NCBI GenBank assembly: GCA_964505535.1
Contig: CAZDIU010000003.1
Span: forward strand, 1 to 64,000
DNA: 64,000 nt
Origin: JAABRU01 sp964505535
GTDB lineage: Bacteria; Desulfobacterota; Desulfobacteria; Desulfobacterales; Desulfococcaceae
Direction: 5' to 3'
The notes under the pieces were generated by a model. It was not told the DNA's origin and searched no databases. It was given only the letters and a program-made list of their open reading frames with translations. Positions 43,501 through 51,268 of the stretch are shown in pieces (position 1 is the first letter of the stretch; each line of letters opens with the position of its first letter). The position numbers and the translations under genes were made by a program.

Positions 43501-43752
43501 TCAGGCTGGTGAGGACAGGCTGGCGAGTTCTTCTTTGACCTCATCAATGATGTCATAAAACCACATCAGGTCTTCCATTGTCAGACGCCCGGCCTTGCGC
43601 TGGGATTCGCCCCCGTCTTTTTTCACCACCACTCTGGGGCCGATCTGCACTTTGGGTTCTCCGTTGCCATACTGGTTGATGGTGACAAGAAGCCCGGTTT
43701 CCTCACACTGCCACTTTTTCAAAACTTTGTCCATTGAAGGATCGAAAGGCAT
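43501..43752 (-). CDS. Small conserved-looking protein of unknown function
   Basis: An 83-residue protein (MPFDPSMDKVLKKWQCEETG) not assigned to a family. It has one Cys-Glu-Glu-Thr motif, beta segments around GLLVTINQYGNGEPKVQIGPRVVV, and a helical C-terminus (LTMEDLMWFYDIIDEVKEELA). AGGAG lies well placed before the ATG, which supports it as real. It follows the hairpin block downstream of glyS, possibly on the same message. Confidence 0.6.
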   Translation of the reverse strand: MPFDPSMDKVLKKWQCEETGLLVTINQYGNGEPKVQIGPRVVVKKDGGESQRKAGRLTMEDLMWFYDIIDEVKEELASLSSPA

Positions 43753-43768
43753 GTTTTTTCTCCTAAAT

Positions 43769-43789
43769 AATGGTAAATGGTAAATAACT
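43769..43789. repeat. 7-bp-period tandem repeat (locus E, word AATGGTA)
   Basis: AATGGTA, AATGGTA, AATAACT in register just before the hairpin block. It is short. Confidence 0.5.
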
Positions 43790-44084
43790 GCAGGGATTTC
43801 TTATAAACAGGGATTTAAAGAACTGAAAAAATCCCTGCTTATATATAAGCCCTGCAGTTGTAAAAACTACAAGGATTTTTTTAAGAAAGGATTAAAAAAA
43901 TTCAGCAATCCTTGTTTATACATAATCCTTGCAGTTTCAATTGGTTTAAAAGAACTACAAGGATTTTTTATAAGCAGGAATTTAAAAACATAAAGAAATC
44001 CCTGCTTATACATAATCCCTGCAGTTTATAAACAGGGATTTAAAGACATGAAACAATCCCTGCTTATACATAATCCCTGTAGTT
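43786..44084 (-). repeat. Block of three full and one partial double hairpins after glyS
   Basis: Units at 43786-43859, 43865-43936, 43953-44026 and the right half 44027-44084, each 72-74 bp. Each full unit has an outer stem (AACTGCAGGG with CCCTGCAGTT in unit 1) and an inner stem (ACAGGGATTT with AAATCCCTG). In unit 2 both stems change together: GGG/CCC becomes AGG/CCT in the outer stem (ACAAGGATT with AATCCTTGC) and in the inner one (AAAGGATT with AATCCTT). That paired change points to selection for pairing, as RNA or as cruciform DNA. It begins at the glyS stop codon and ends before the 83-residue gene, filling the 332-bp gap. Confidence 0.75.
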
Positions 44085-46166
44085 TTACGTTGAAATCTTG
44101 GAAAAATCCGCAAACATGCCGAACATGTCCGCAATCTGTTTGAGCAGAGCCAGACGGTTGCCGCGCAGTTTTTCATCCTCGGCCATAACCATTACGCCGT
44201 CAAAGAACGCGTCCACATCTGTTTTCAGTGAGGCAATGTCCAGCAATGCCTGGGGGAAATTCCCTTTTGCCAGATTGTCCGCGACCTTTCCCTTTGCATC
44301 CATAAATGCAGCATACAGCCCGGATTCAGACGCGTGTTCAAACAGATTTTCTGCCACAGTTGCCGGAATGACACCGGTATCACTTTTGCGGATGATGTTC
44401 ACCACACGCTTGAATGCCACTGCCAGCGGTTCAAAATCCGGCTGTGCCTTGAGTTTTTCCAGTGCGCTGACCCGTTCCCAGACATGGGGAACATGGTCAA
44501 TGGACACATCCGCTGCTGCCGCAGTCACATCTTTGGAATATCCCTCATCTGCCAGAATGTGGGAAATCCGGTTTTTCAGGAATTCATACACCTCTGCGGC
44601 TGTTTCCTGCTGATTTTTGTTGCTTTTTTCCGCAAACAGAGACAGGCTTTTTTCAATCAGGCTTTTCAGGGAAAAGGAAAATCCCATTTTCCGCATGATT
44701 TGCAGAATGCCGATGCCCTGACGCCGCAGCGCATACGGATCCGCGCCGCCTGTGGGAATGAGTCCCACGCTGAAACATCCGCAGATGGAATCCATTTTGT
44801 CGGCAATGGCAACCACCGCGCCGGTCACGGTTTCCGGCAATGCACCGCCCGAATACGTGGGACGGTAATGCTCCTCAATCGCGGCAGCCACTTCCGGGTT
44901 TTCGCCTGCACGTTCTGCATAAATGCGTCCCATGATGCCCTGCAGTTTGGTGAATTCCACCACCACCTGACTGACCAGATCTGCCTTGCACAGATACGCG
45001 GCACGGGATGCATTTGCTTTGAGAACCGTGCCGGGAGCAACAGATTCAGCCAGAAATTCCGCAACCTTCTGCACCCGGACAATCTTTTCATGCACAGAAC
45101 CCAGTTTTGCCTGAAACAGCACTTTTTTCAGTTTCTCCACCCAGGTTTCCATGGGCGTTTTCACATCGCCCCGGAAAAAGAACCGGGCATCAGAAAGCCG
45201 CGCGCGCAGAACCCGTTCATGTCCGGTTGCCACAACTTTCATGTCTTTGGCAGGCGTGTTGTTTGCCACCACAAAGCAGGGCATGAGTTTTCCGGTTTTG
45301 TCCGCGACAGCAAAATATTTCTGATGCTCGCGCATGGCGGTAATCAGCACCCTGTCCGGCACTTCCAGAAACGCGTTGTCAAAATTTCCCACCGTGACAG
45401 CCGGATATTCCAGCAGATTTTTTACGGTATCAATCAGTTCCTCATCCGGCAGAATGCTTCCGCCTGCGTTCGCGGCTGCGTTTGCCACTTCTTCTGCGAC
45501 CAGTTTCCGGCGTTCTGCCAAATCTGCAATCACATATGCGGGTGTCAGAGCATTGACATACTCATCCGGCGTATTGATCTGAAAGGAGCCGGGGTGCATG
45601 AAACGGTGTCCGTAAGTGAGATTTCCGCTTTGGATATTGCCGTAGGTGAAGGGAATCACCTGATTTCCCAGCAAAGCCAGCAGCCACTGCACAGGCCGGG
45701 TGTAGGTGACGGTCAGTTCACCCCATTTCATGGTTTTGGGAAAGGAGATGGCTCCGATGATGCCGGGCAGCGCGTCACTCAGGATTTTTATGCTTTCCAA
45801 AGCAGGTTCGCTTTTGTGTGCGCACAGATACCGTCCCTTTTCCGTGTCCTTTATGCGGATTTCACTGACAGGAATGCCGATTTTTTCCGCAAATTTCACA
45901 GCCGCGACCGTGGGTTTTCCAGCCGCGTCAAATCCGGCCTTTTCCGGGGGGCCTGTTATTTCGCTGACAACAGCCTGCTGGCGATCCGCCACATGCGAAA
46001 TCAGGACAGCCAGTCTCCGGGGGGTTCCGAAAACCCGGTGGGAACCGTGTGCAATGCGGGCATCATCGAGTTTTTTCAGTACAAGGGCAGCAAAGGAGTC
46101 CAGCGCAGGTTCAATATAGCCTGCCGGAATTTCCTCGGATCCGATTTCAATGAGTAAGCTGTTCAT
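44085..46166 (-). CDS. glyS: Glycyl-tRNA synthetase beta subunit
   Basis: A 693-residue GlyS, standard length for the alpha2beta2 enzyme. The N-terminus MNSLLIEIGSEEIPAGYIEPA, the HD-like central domain and the C-terminal anticodon-binding DALR region are present. It charges tRNA-Gly together with GlyQ. The ATG overlaps the glyQ stop by four bases (ATGA at 46163-46166); a longer open frame upstream is only read-through of the overlapping gene. The 3' end is followed directly by the hairpin block. Confidence 0.95.
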   Translation of the reverse strand: MNSLLIEIGSEEIPAGYIEPALDSFAALVLKKLDDARIAHGSHRVFGTPRRLAVLISHVADRQQAVVSEITGPPEKAGFDAAGKPTVAAVKFAEKIGIPVSEIRIKDTEKGRYLCAHKSEPALESIKILSDALPGIIGAISFPKTMKWGELTVTYTRPVQWLLALLGNQVIPFTYGNIQSGNLTYGHRFMHPGSFQINTPDEYVNALTPAYVIADLAERRKLVAEEVANAAANAGGSILPDEELIDTVKNLLEYPAVTVGNFDNAFLEVPDRVLITAMREHQKYFAVADKTGKLMPCFVVANNTPAKDMKVVATGHERVLRARLSDARFFFRGDVKTPMETWVEKLKKVLFQAKLGSVHEKIVRVQKVAEFLAESVAPGTVLKANASRAAYLCKADLVSQVVVEFTKLQGIMGRIYAERAGENPEVAAAIEEHYRPTYSGGALPETVTGAVVAIADKMDSICGCFSVGLIPTGGADPYALRRQGIGILQIMRKMGFSFSLKSLIEKSLSLFAEKSNKNQQETAAEVYEFLKNRISHILADEGYSKDVTAAAADVSIDHVPHVWERVSALEKLKAQPDFEPLAVAFKRVVNIIRKSDTGVIPATVAENLFEHASESGLYAAFMDAKGKVADNLAKGNFPQALLDIASLKTDVDAFFDGVMVMAEDEKLRGNRLALLKQIADMFGMFADFSKIST

Positions 46167-47041
46167 ACCTGCTCCTTTTTCAAAAGGGGAAAGCCCATTT
46201 CCTCCCGCTGTTTCACATACGCGGCTGCACAGATTCTTGCCAGATTGCGGATCCGGGCAATATATCCTGTTCGTTCCGTGACACTGATGGCTCCCCGTGC
46301 ATCCAGCAGGTTGAAGGTGTGGGAACATTTCAGACAGTATTCATACGCGGGAAGCACCAGATTCTTCTCAATCACCCGTTTTGCCTCAGCCTCGTATCTG
46401 CCGAAGAATTCCAGCAGCATGTCCACATCCGCAACCTCAAAATTGTAGGTGGACTGCTCCACTTCCTGCTGATGGTGAACATGACCGTAGGTGACATGAT
46501 CATTCCATTTCAGATCATAGACACTGTTCACGCCCTGGAGATACATGGCAATGCGCTCCAGTCCGTAGGTGAGTTCCACAGAAATGGGATGCAGCTCCAT
46601 GCTGCCGCACAACTGAAAATAGGTGAACTGGGTGATTTCCATGCCGTCAAGCCAGACTTCCCATCCCAGACCTGCCGCTCCCAGAGTCGGAGATTCCCAG
46701 TCGTCCTCCACAAAGCGGATGTCATGATCCAGCGGGTTGATGCCCAGTTCTTTGAGGCTTTCCAGATAAAGCCCCTGCACATCCGCAGGCGAGGGTTTGA
46801 GAATCACCTGATACTGGTAATAATGCTGCAGCCGGTTGGGGTTTTCCCCGTAACGGCCGTCTGTGGGACGCCGGGAAGGCTGCACATAGGCCACATTCCA
46901 GGGCTCGGGTCCCAAAGAGCGCAGCAGGGTGGTGGGGTGAAAGGTTCCTGCCCCGACTTCCATGTCATAGGGCTGATCCAGAACACATCCCTTTTTGGCC
47001 CAGAAATGGTTCAATGAAAGAATAATTTCCTGAAAATTCAT
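46163..47041 (-). CDS. glyQ: Glycyl-tRNA synthetase alpha subunit
   Basis: A 292-residue GlyQ, standard length. MNFQEIILSLNHFWAKKGCVL, the class II motif 2-like GPEPWNVAYVQPSRRPTDGRYGENPNRLQHYYQYQ, and the C-terminal helical end are all typical. It carries the catalytic site of glycine activation. The overlap with glyS indicates translational coupling. A composite repeat element lies just upstream, before the start. Confidence 0.96.
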   Translation of the reverse strand: MNFQEIILSLNHFWAKKGCVLDQPYDMEVGAGTFHPTTLLRSLGPEPWNVAYVQPSRRPTDGRYGENPNRLQHYYQYQVILKPSPADVQGLYLESLKELGINPLDHDIRFVEDDWESPTLGAAGLGWEVWLDGMEITQFTYFQLCGSMELHPISVELTYGLERIAMYLQGVNSVYDLKWNDHVTYGHVHHQQEVEQSTYNFEVADVDMLLEFFGRYEAEAKRVIEKNLVLPAYEYCLKCSHTFNLLDARGAISVTERTGYIARIRNLARICAAAYVKQREEMGFPLLKKEQV

Positions 47042-47062
47042 GTTTTTTTCCTTAAATTAATT

Positions 47063-47258
47063 GGGAGTCAGGCAGTTGATTAAAAAATCATGCCCATAAA
47101 CCCTAAGGGTTTTGAAAACCCTTAGGGTCTGTATCAAAATAACCTGTTATAAACCCTGAGGGTTTTGAAAACCCTCAGGGTTTCCGGACAGGAAAATTGT
47201 ACAGGTTATTCTTTTACAAGCCCTTAGGGTTTGGAGTTTATCAAGCTGCCCAACTCCT
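47063..47258. repeat. Composite element: three CCCTNAGGG palindromes inside outer inverted repeats
   Basis: Outer arms GGGAGTCAGGCAGTTGAT (from 47063) and ATCAAGCTGCCCAACTCC (to 47257) pair with a few mismatches. Inside are palindromes at 47098-47129 and 47150-47183 and a half copy at 47220-47231, plus nested arms AATAACCTGT/ACAGGTTATT (47139-47148, 47201-47210). It resembles the elements at 6.9 and 49.2 kb. It fills the gap between glyQ and the GHMP kinase gene. Confidence 0.75.
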
Positions 47259-47260
47259 GC

Positions 47261-48325
47261 TTATATCATCGGCAACAGTAATCCGTCTGCGTCAATGCGC
47301 ACATCCAGCAGACAGGCTTCTTCTCTTTCAGCCAAAATCTTTTTCCATATTTCTCTGAGAGTGTCAATATTTCCGATTTCTCCCAATGTCCAGATGCACC
47401 CGCCTCCGCCCGCGCCGCAGAATCTTGCGCCGCAGTTGTTCGCCACAGCCGCGTCACTGAGTTTTATGCCCAGATCATCCAGCACATCCGGCGTCATTTC
47501 CCTGCGGATGCCGGTTTCCCGGTTCATGGACTGTGCCGCGCCTGCCCAGTCCTGCTTTGCCAGCGCATCGGCAAATTCCCGTGTGCAGTTGATGATTTCT
47601 GCCCATTTTTTCCTGTACTGACCCGAAAGAAACTGGCGCACCCACTGCTGATTGATGTTGGCAGACACATGGGGAACCCCGCAGTAGGCCAGCAGAAGAC
47701 GCTTTTCCAGTTCCGGATACAGATTTTTTTTCAGCACATTCTCTTTTTCAAATATGCCTTCCTTCACCCGTCCGTACCATTGCCAGAGATTGACGCCTCC
47801 GTATGCCGCAGCCAACTGATCCTGCAGACCGCAGGGAACACCGGCCACACTTTCCTCCATGGCATGTGCCAGCATCGCGATTTCCCTGCGGTACAGGGGA
47901 CGGTAAGCCCCGATTCGGTCAAACAGGCTGGAAAAAGCCCCCATCAGAGCCACTGCCGCAACCGAGGAACCGCCCAGCGCGCTGCGGGGCGGGGAAGAGG
48001 ATTCAATTTCAATCTGAACTCCGCTGGCACGGAAATACGCAGCAATGGCAAAAATCAGTCCCAGAGGATGATCAAAGGGAGCCGTGTCCGGGGAAAATTC
48101 CGCGGGATCAAATCCTTTGGATGTGACACGGATTCTGCCTTTTTCAAAAGCAAGCAGCCGCACCGTTGTCCGCATTCCCAAAGCAATGTTGAAGGTGCAG
48201 GGATGCAGATGGCGGAGCGGATAGTAAAAGGTGCTGATGTCCAATGTTCCGCCCATGTCAATGCGGCACGGCGCAGATGCCTCCACCGATTTTGATTCCA
48301 GAATTTCTTTTATACTGTCATACAT
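47261..48325 (-). CDS. GHMP-family sugar kinase
   Basis: A 354-residue GHMP kinase: ASAPCRIDMGGTLDIS (N-terminal substrate motif), PPRSALGGSSVAAVALMGA (ATP-binding motif GLGSS-like), and GARFCGAGGGGCIWTLG near the C-terminus. The closest groups act on heptose or other sugar phosphates; the substrate is not certain. The ATG at 48325 follows AGAGGA; its start lies eight bases inside the recO 3' end, so the two are coupled. Confidence 0.75.
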   Translation of the reverse strand: MYDSIKEILESKSVEASAPCRIDMGGTLDISTFYYPLRHLHPCTFNIALGMRTTVRLLAFEKGRIRVTSKGFDPAEFSPDTAPFDHPLGLIFAIAAYFRASGVQIEIESSSPPRSALGGSSVAAVALMGAFSSLFDRIGAYRPLYRREIAMLAHAMEESVAGVPCGLQDQLAAAYGGVNLWQWYGRVKEGIFEKENVLKKNLYPELEKRLLLAYCGVPHVSANINQQWVRQFLSGQYRKKWAEIINCTREFADALAKQDWAGAAQSMNRETGIRREMTPDVLDDLGIKLSDAAVANNCGARFCGAGGGGCIWTLGEIGNIDTLREIWKKILAEREEACLLDVRIDADGLLLPMI

Positions 48326-49130
48326 TGTCTGATCCTCTGCTTTTTTTGATGGTAACGCCCCATTCATCATTCCGCATCTGCCGCAGAAACTTCAGACTGC
48401 GCGGGGTGATTCCCATATGATAGGGGACAAAGGCTTCGAGAAATTCCTGATTTTCCTTTAAAGACTGTTCGGACAGACGGAGTCTTCCGGCTTTTTCCAA
48501 AGGTTCTTTTCCCAGCCAGAGCAGTTGCCTGCCGCTTCCCTTTGACAGCCGGACACAGGGGCCGGTCTGCATTTGTCTGCAATTGCTGCAAAGGGGCCCG
48601 CCTGCTGCAAGATCAAAGGCAATGCAGATGTCTTTTTCCAATGCAATGTTTTTTCTGCATTGGCAGCATTCATTCAGATTGGGAAAAAAACCGGAAATTT
48701 CCATAAATCTGATCTGAAACAGCAGATGCAGCAGCAAAGGCGGCATCTGATTCTGCTCCAGATTTTCCAATGCAAAAAGAAGCAGATGATACAAATCATT
48801 CTGCGGGTGGTTTTCCTCCAGCCAGGTGCTGAGCAGTTCAGCCCAGTAACTCGCGTAAGAAAATTTCCGGATGTCAGATCGCGCAGCGGAAAAAGGCTGT
48901 CGCAATGCACTTTCCTCCAGCACGGGAAGTCTGCCCCTGCCGCTTTTGCATACAAGATGGGAAAGGCAAAAGGGTTCCAGGGTTCCCCCGAATCGTCTGC
49001 TGCTTTTTTTTGCAGATTTGGCAATGACAGACAGTTTCCCTCTGTCCGCGCTGAGAAAGGTGATGATTCGGTCGTGATCACCATAATCAATTCGCCGAAG
49101 AAGAATGCCTGTGGTGGAAAATATCTCCAT
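48318..49130 (-). CDS. recO: DNA repair protein RecO
   Basis: A 270-residue RecO. The OB-fold N-terminus (STTGILLRRIDYGDHDRIITFLSADRGKLSVIAKSAKKSSRR), a helical middle and the C-terminal four-Cys zinc motif (CCQCRKNI ... PLCSNC) are clear. It mediates RecA loading in the RecFOR pathway. The ATG at 49130 is preferred to a TTG at 49148. A composite repeat element lies 50 bp upstream. Confidence 0.92.
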   Translation of the reverse strand: MEIFSTTGILLRRIDYGDHDRIITFLSADRGKLSVIAKSAKKSSRRFGGTLEPFCLSHLVCKSGRGRLPVLEESALRQPFSAARSDIRKFSYASYWAELLSTWLEENHPQNDLYHLLLFALENLEQNQMPPLLLHLLFQIRFMEISGFFPNLNECCQCRKNIALEKDICIAFDLAAGGPLCSNCRQMQTGPCVRLSKGSGRQLLWLGKEPLEKAGRLRLSEQSLKENQEFLEAFVPYHMGITPRSLKFLRQMRNDEWGVTIKKSRGSDNV

Positions 49131-49179
49131 AAAATGTTTCCCGGACAATGTCAGGAATAAAATGTTACAGAAACCGGTA

Positions 49180-49251
49180 CAGGAGTTACGCAGATGCTTA
49201 AAAAATCCCTCCTGAACCCTGAGGGTTTTTCGGTCAACTGCGCAGCTCCTG
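49180..49251. repeat. Composite element: CCCTGAGGG palindrome inside CAGGAGTTACGCAG inverted repeats
   Basis: CAGGAGTTACGCAG (49180-49193) pairs with CTGCGCAGCTCCTG (49238-49251), bracketing CCCTGAGGG. It is the smallest member of the family seen at 6.9 and 47.1 kb and lies between surA and recO. Confidence 0.7.
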
Positions 49252-49333
49252 CGGTAATGAAAATGGGCAAGCGGGACTTTTCATTTGGCTCCCCCTTCCC
49301 TTCAGGGAAGGGCTATGCGGGTTGGTTGGCCGT

Positions 49334-50347
49334 TTACCGGATAATCCGGATATGGGAACGCTTGCGGAGATCCTCCAGCCAGGTGCGGAACTGTTTGTTG
49401 ACAATGTCATTGTAGAGTTTTTCTTCGATCTCTATGGTGACCTTTTCAAGGGATTTGTTTGCCGCGGGAATGATTTTTTCAATGAAAAAAACCTGTATCC
49501 CCTGCTCTGTATCCAGTATCCGGGTAATATCCCCTTCTTTGAGATCAAGGAGAGCGGATTTCAGTTGGGAAGAGATATCGCTGAAGGCAAATTCTCCCAG
49601 ATATCCGCCTTCTTCAGCCTGGGAGGATTCAGAAAATTCCCGTGCCAGAGTCTCAAAGGGCGTACCGCTTTTAAACTCCTGCACAATGGCTTCCATCCGT
49701 TTCCGGACTTCCTGTTTTTCTGGTTCATCAGCAAAGGATGGCACAGTGAGCAGAATGTTCCGGAGCCGGTATTTTTTGTCTCCCCGGTAGTCATCCATAT
49801 GTTCTTCATAATATTTTTTCACATCCTCATCGGTCAGAACAATCTTGGATTTGACTTCCAGATTGACCAGCTTGGTTCTGAGTATCTGCTCTCTGATACG
49901 GCTTCGGTATTCTTCGATCGTCAGGCTTTCGCGTTTCAGTCCCTCCCGGAGCTGCTCATCGGAATAAGAACCAGCCTGTTTGACCCGCTCAATGGCATTG
50001 TCAATTTCTTTTTCACTGACCGATATATTGGCGCGGTTTACTTCCTGATCTGTGAGTTTCTGATCAATGAGCTGAGCGAGAATATCCTCCCTGACTTTGA
50101 AAAGCATTTCCCCTTTTTTTTCATCACTGTAACCGGCCTCTCTGATCTTTTCCGCATATGGAGCCAGAACCCGGTTGAGTTCAAACAGGGAAATAATGTC
50201 ATCATTGACCACTGCCACAATCCGGTCAACAATTTCACAGCGGGCCGGGCCGGACAGAAAAAGAAAAACACATAAGCAGAATACCGCAATGAAAGCGGTC
50301 TGTTTTGTCTTTCGGGAAACATGGGGCATGGAATTTTGCATTTGCAA
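49334..50347 (-). CDS. surA: SurA-type periplasmic peptidyl-prolyl isomerase
   Basis: A 337-residue protein with a signal peptide (residues 10-37, cleaved after ARC/E), a SurA_N chaperone domain (IVDRIVAVVNDDIISLFELNRVL), one parvulin domain (RLRNILLTVPSFAD ... GGYLGEFAFSDIS) and a C-terminal helix. E. coli SurA has two parvulin domains; this has one. It assists outer-membrane protein folding in the periplasm. The downstream partner lipoprotein gene in the operon carries only the N-domain. Confidence 0.87.
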   Translation of the reverse strand: MQMQNSMPHVSRKTKQTAFIAVFCLCVFLFLSGPARCEIVDRIVAVVNDDIISLFELNRVLAPYAEKIREAGYSDEKKGEMLFKVREDILAQLIDQKLTDQEVNRANISVSEKEIDNAIERVKQAGSYSDEQLREGLKRESLTIEEYRSRIREQILRTKLVNLEVKSKIVLTDEDVKKYYEEHMDDYRGDKKYRLRNILLTVPSFADEPEKQEVRKRMEAIVQEFKSGTPFETLAREFSESSQAEEGGYLGEFAFSDISSQLKSALLDLKEGDITRILDTEQGIQVFFIEKIIPAANKSLEKVTIEIEEKLYNDIVNKQFRTWLEDLRKRSHIRIIR

Positions 50348-50388
50348 TCCTTGTTAAATGGTTTGGGAAAACATTTGTTGTTTATGAA

Positions 50389-51081
50389 TTATGAGTCGGC
50401 AAGTTTCCGCCATTGCTCATCATTCACATTCACGGTGTATTTTTCACGGAGATTTTTGATCCACTCATCATAAGCCGCTTCAGTTTTTTCTCTCCGCACA
50501 AGCCTGGCGATCATTTCCGGTGTTTGTTCCGGCTGCTTCTGTTTTGCAGATTTTTTGTCTGTTTTTGTTTTTTTCTTTGGCTGCTGAGATCGGAAATGTT
50601 CTATGTCCTCATCCGTGACAGTGATCTTGTCCGAAATGTCTTTTTGAATCACTTTTTCCAACAGGAGACGGGTTTTCAGTTCCTCTTTCCAGGCAGGAAA
50701 GGAAACCGCATTTTCCAGAAGCATCTGTTCAAATGCTCCCTGTGGATAGGATTTTTGAATCTCTGAGACAGTCTTGCCGATTTCCGCATCCGAAAGACTG
50801 ATGCCCAGTTCTCTGGCCCGTTCCAGTATGATCAGTTTCTCAATCATCTGTTCCAGGAACTGCAACCTGACCTCTTCAGCAAGTTCCGAATTCTTTATCC
50901 GATCATAAGTGTATGCGCTTTTGTGCAGGTCAAAGGCTCTGCTGAAATCCGCAACACTTATGGCTGTTTCACCGACCCTGACCAGAAAAACCGTTTTTTC
51001 TGTGGCTGCTGGATCGGTACATGCAAGGAAAGTCACAGACAACAGCAGCATGAGAATCAGAATTTTTTGCATTTTCAGCAT
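50389..51081 (-). CDS. SurA-N-domain lipoprotein without PPIase domain
   Basis: A 230-residue protein whose signal ends in a good lipobox (LSVTFLAC). The body carries a SurA_N-like chaperone domain (VGETAISVADFSRAF, ISLSDAEIGKTVSEIQKSYP) and a Lys-rich linker (PKKKTKTDKKSAKQKQPEQTP) but no parvulin core, so catalytic isomerase activity is not expected. Together with the SurA-type gene downstream it resembles the PpiC/SurA pair that follows mfd in many deltaproteobacteria. The start is ambiguous between 51081 and 51072. Confidence 0.78.
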   Translation of the reverse strand: MLKMQKILILMLLLSVTFLACTDPAATEKTVFLVRVGETAISVADFSRAFDLHKSAYTYDRIKNSELAEEVRLQFLEQMIEKLIILERARELGISLSDAEIGKTVSEIQKSYPQGAFEQMLLENAVSFPAWKEELKTRLLLEKVIQKDISDKITVTDEDIEHFRSQQPKKKTKTDKKSAKQKQPEQTPEMIARLVRREKTEAAYDEWIKNLREKYTVNVNDEQWRKLADS

Positions 51082-51268
51082 GTTTTTTATACAAGCGGCA
51101 TACAGTATGCCTGTCCCCATAAATGAAATCTGAATATTTCAGAAATATATTCTCTTTGATCTTTCATTTTGCCTTCCATTTTCCCTTTGCCCGGCAGAGA
51201 CTGAGGATTTCCCTGTATCACCGTATGATTTACCTGCACATCTGTTTTTTGTCAATACCGTAACACAT

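Noticed and set aside
43786..44084. Resemblance of the hairpin block to a CRISPR array
   Set aside because: Units are adjacent palindromes without unique spacers of constant length, and no cas gene is near.
44334..46157. Long open frame (about 600 codons) on the plus strand opposite glyS
   Set aside because: It is antisense to glyS, and its composition (many His, Cys and Phe) is that of a shadow frame.
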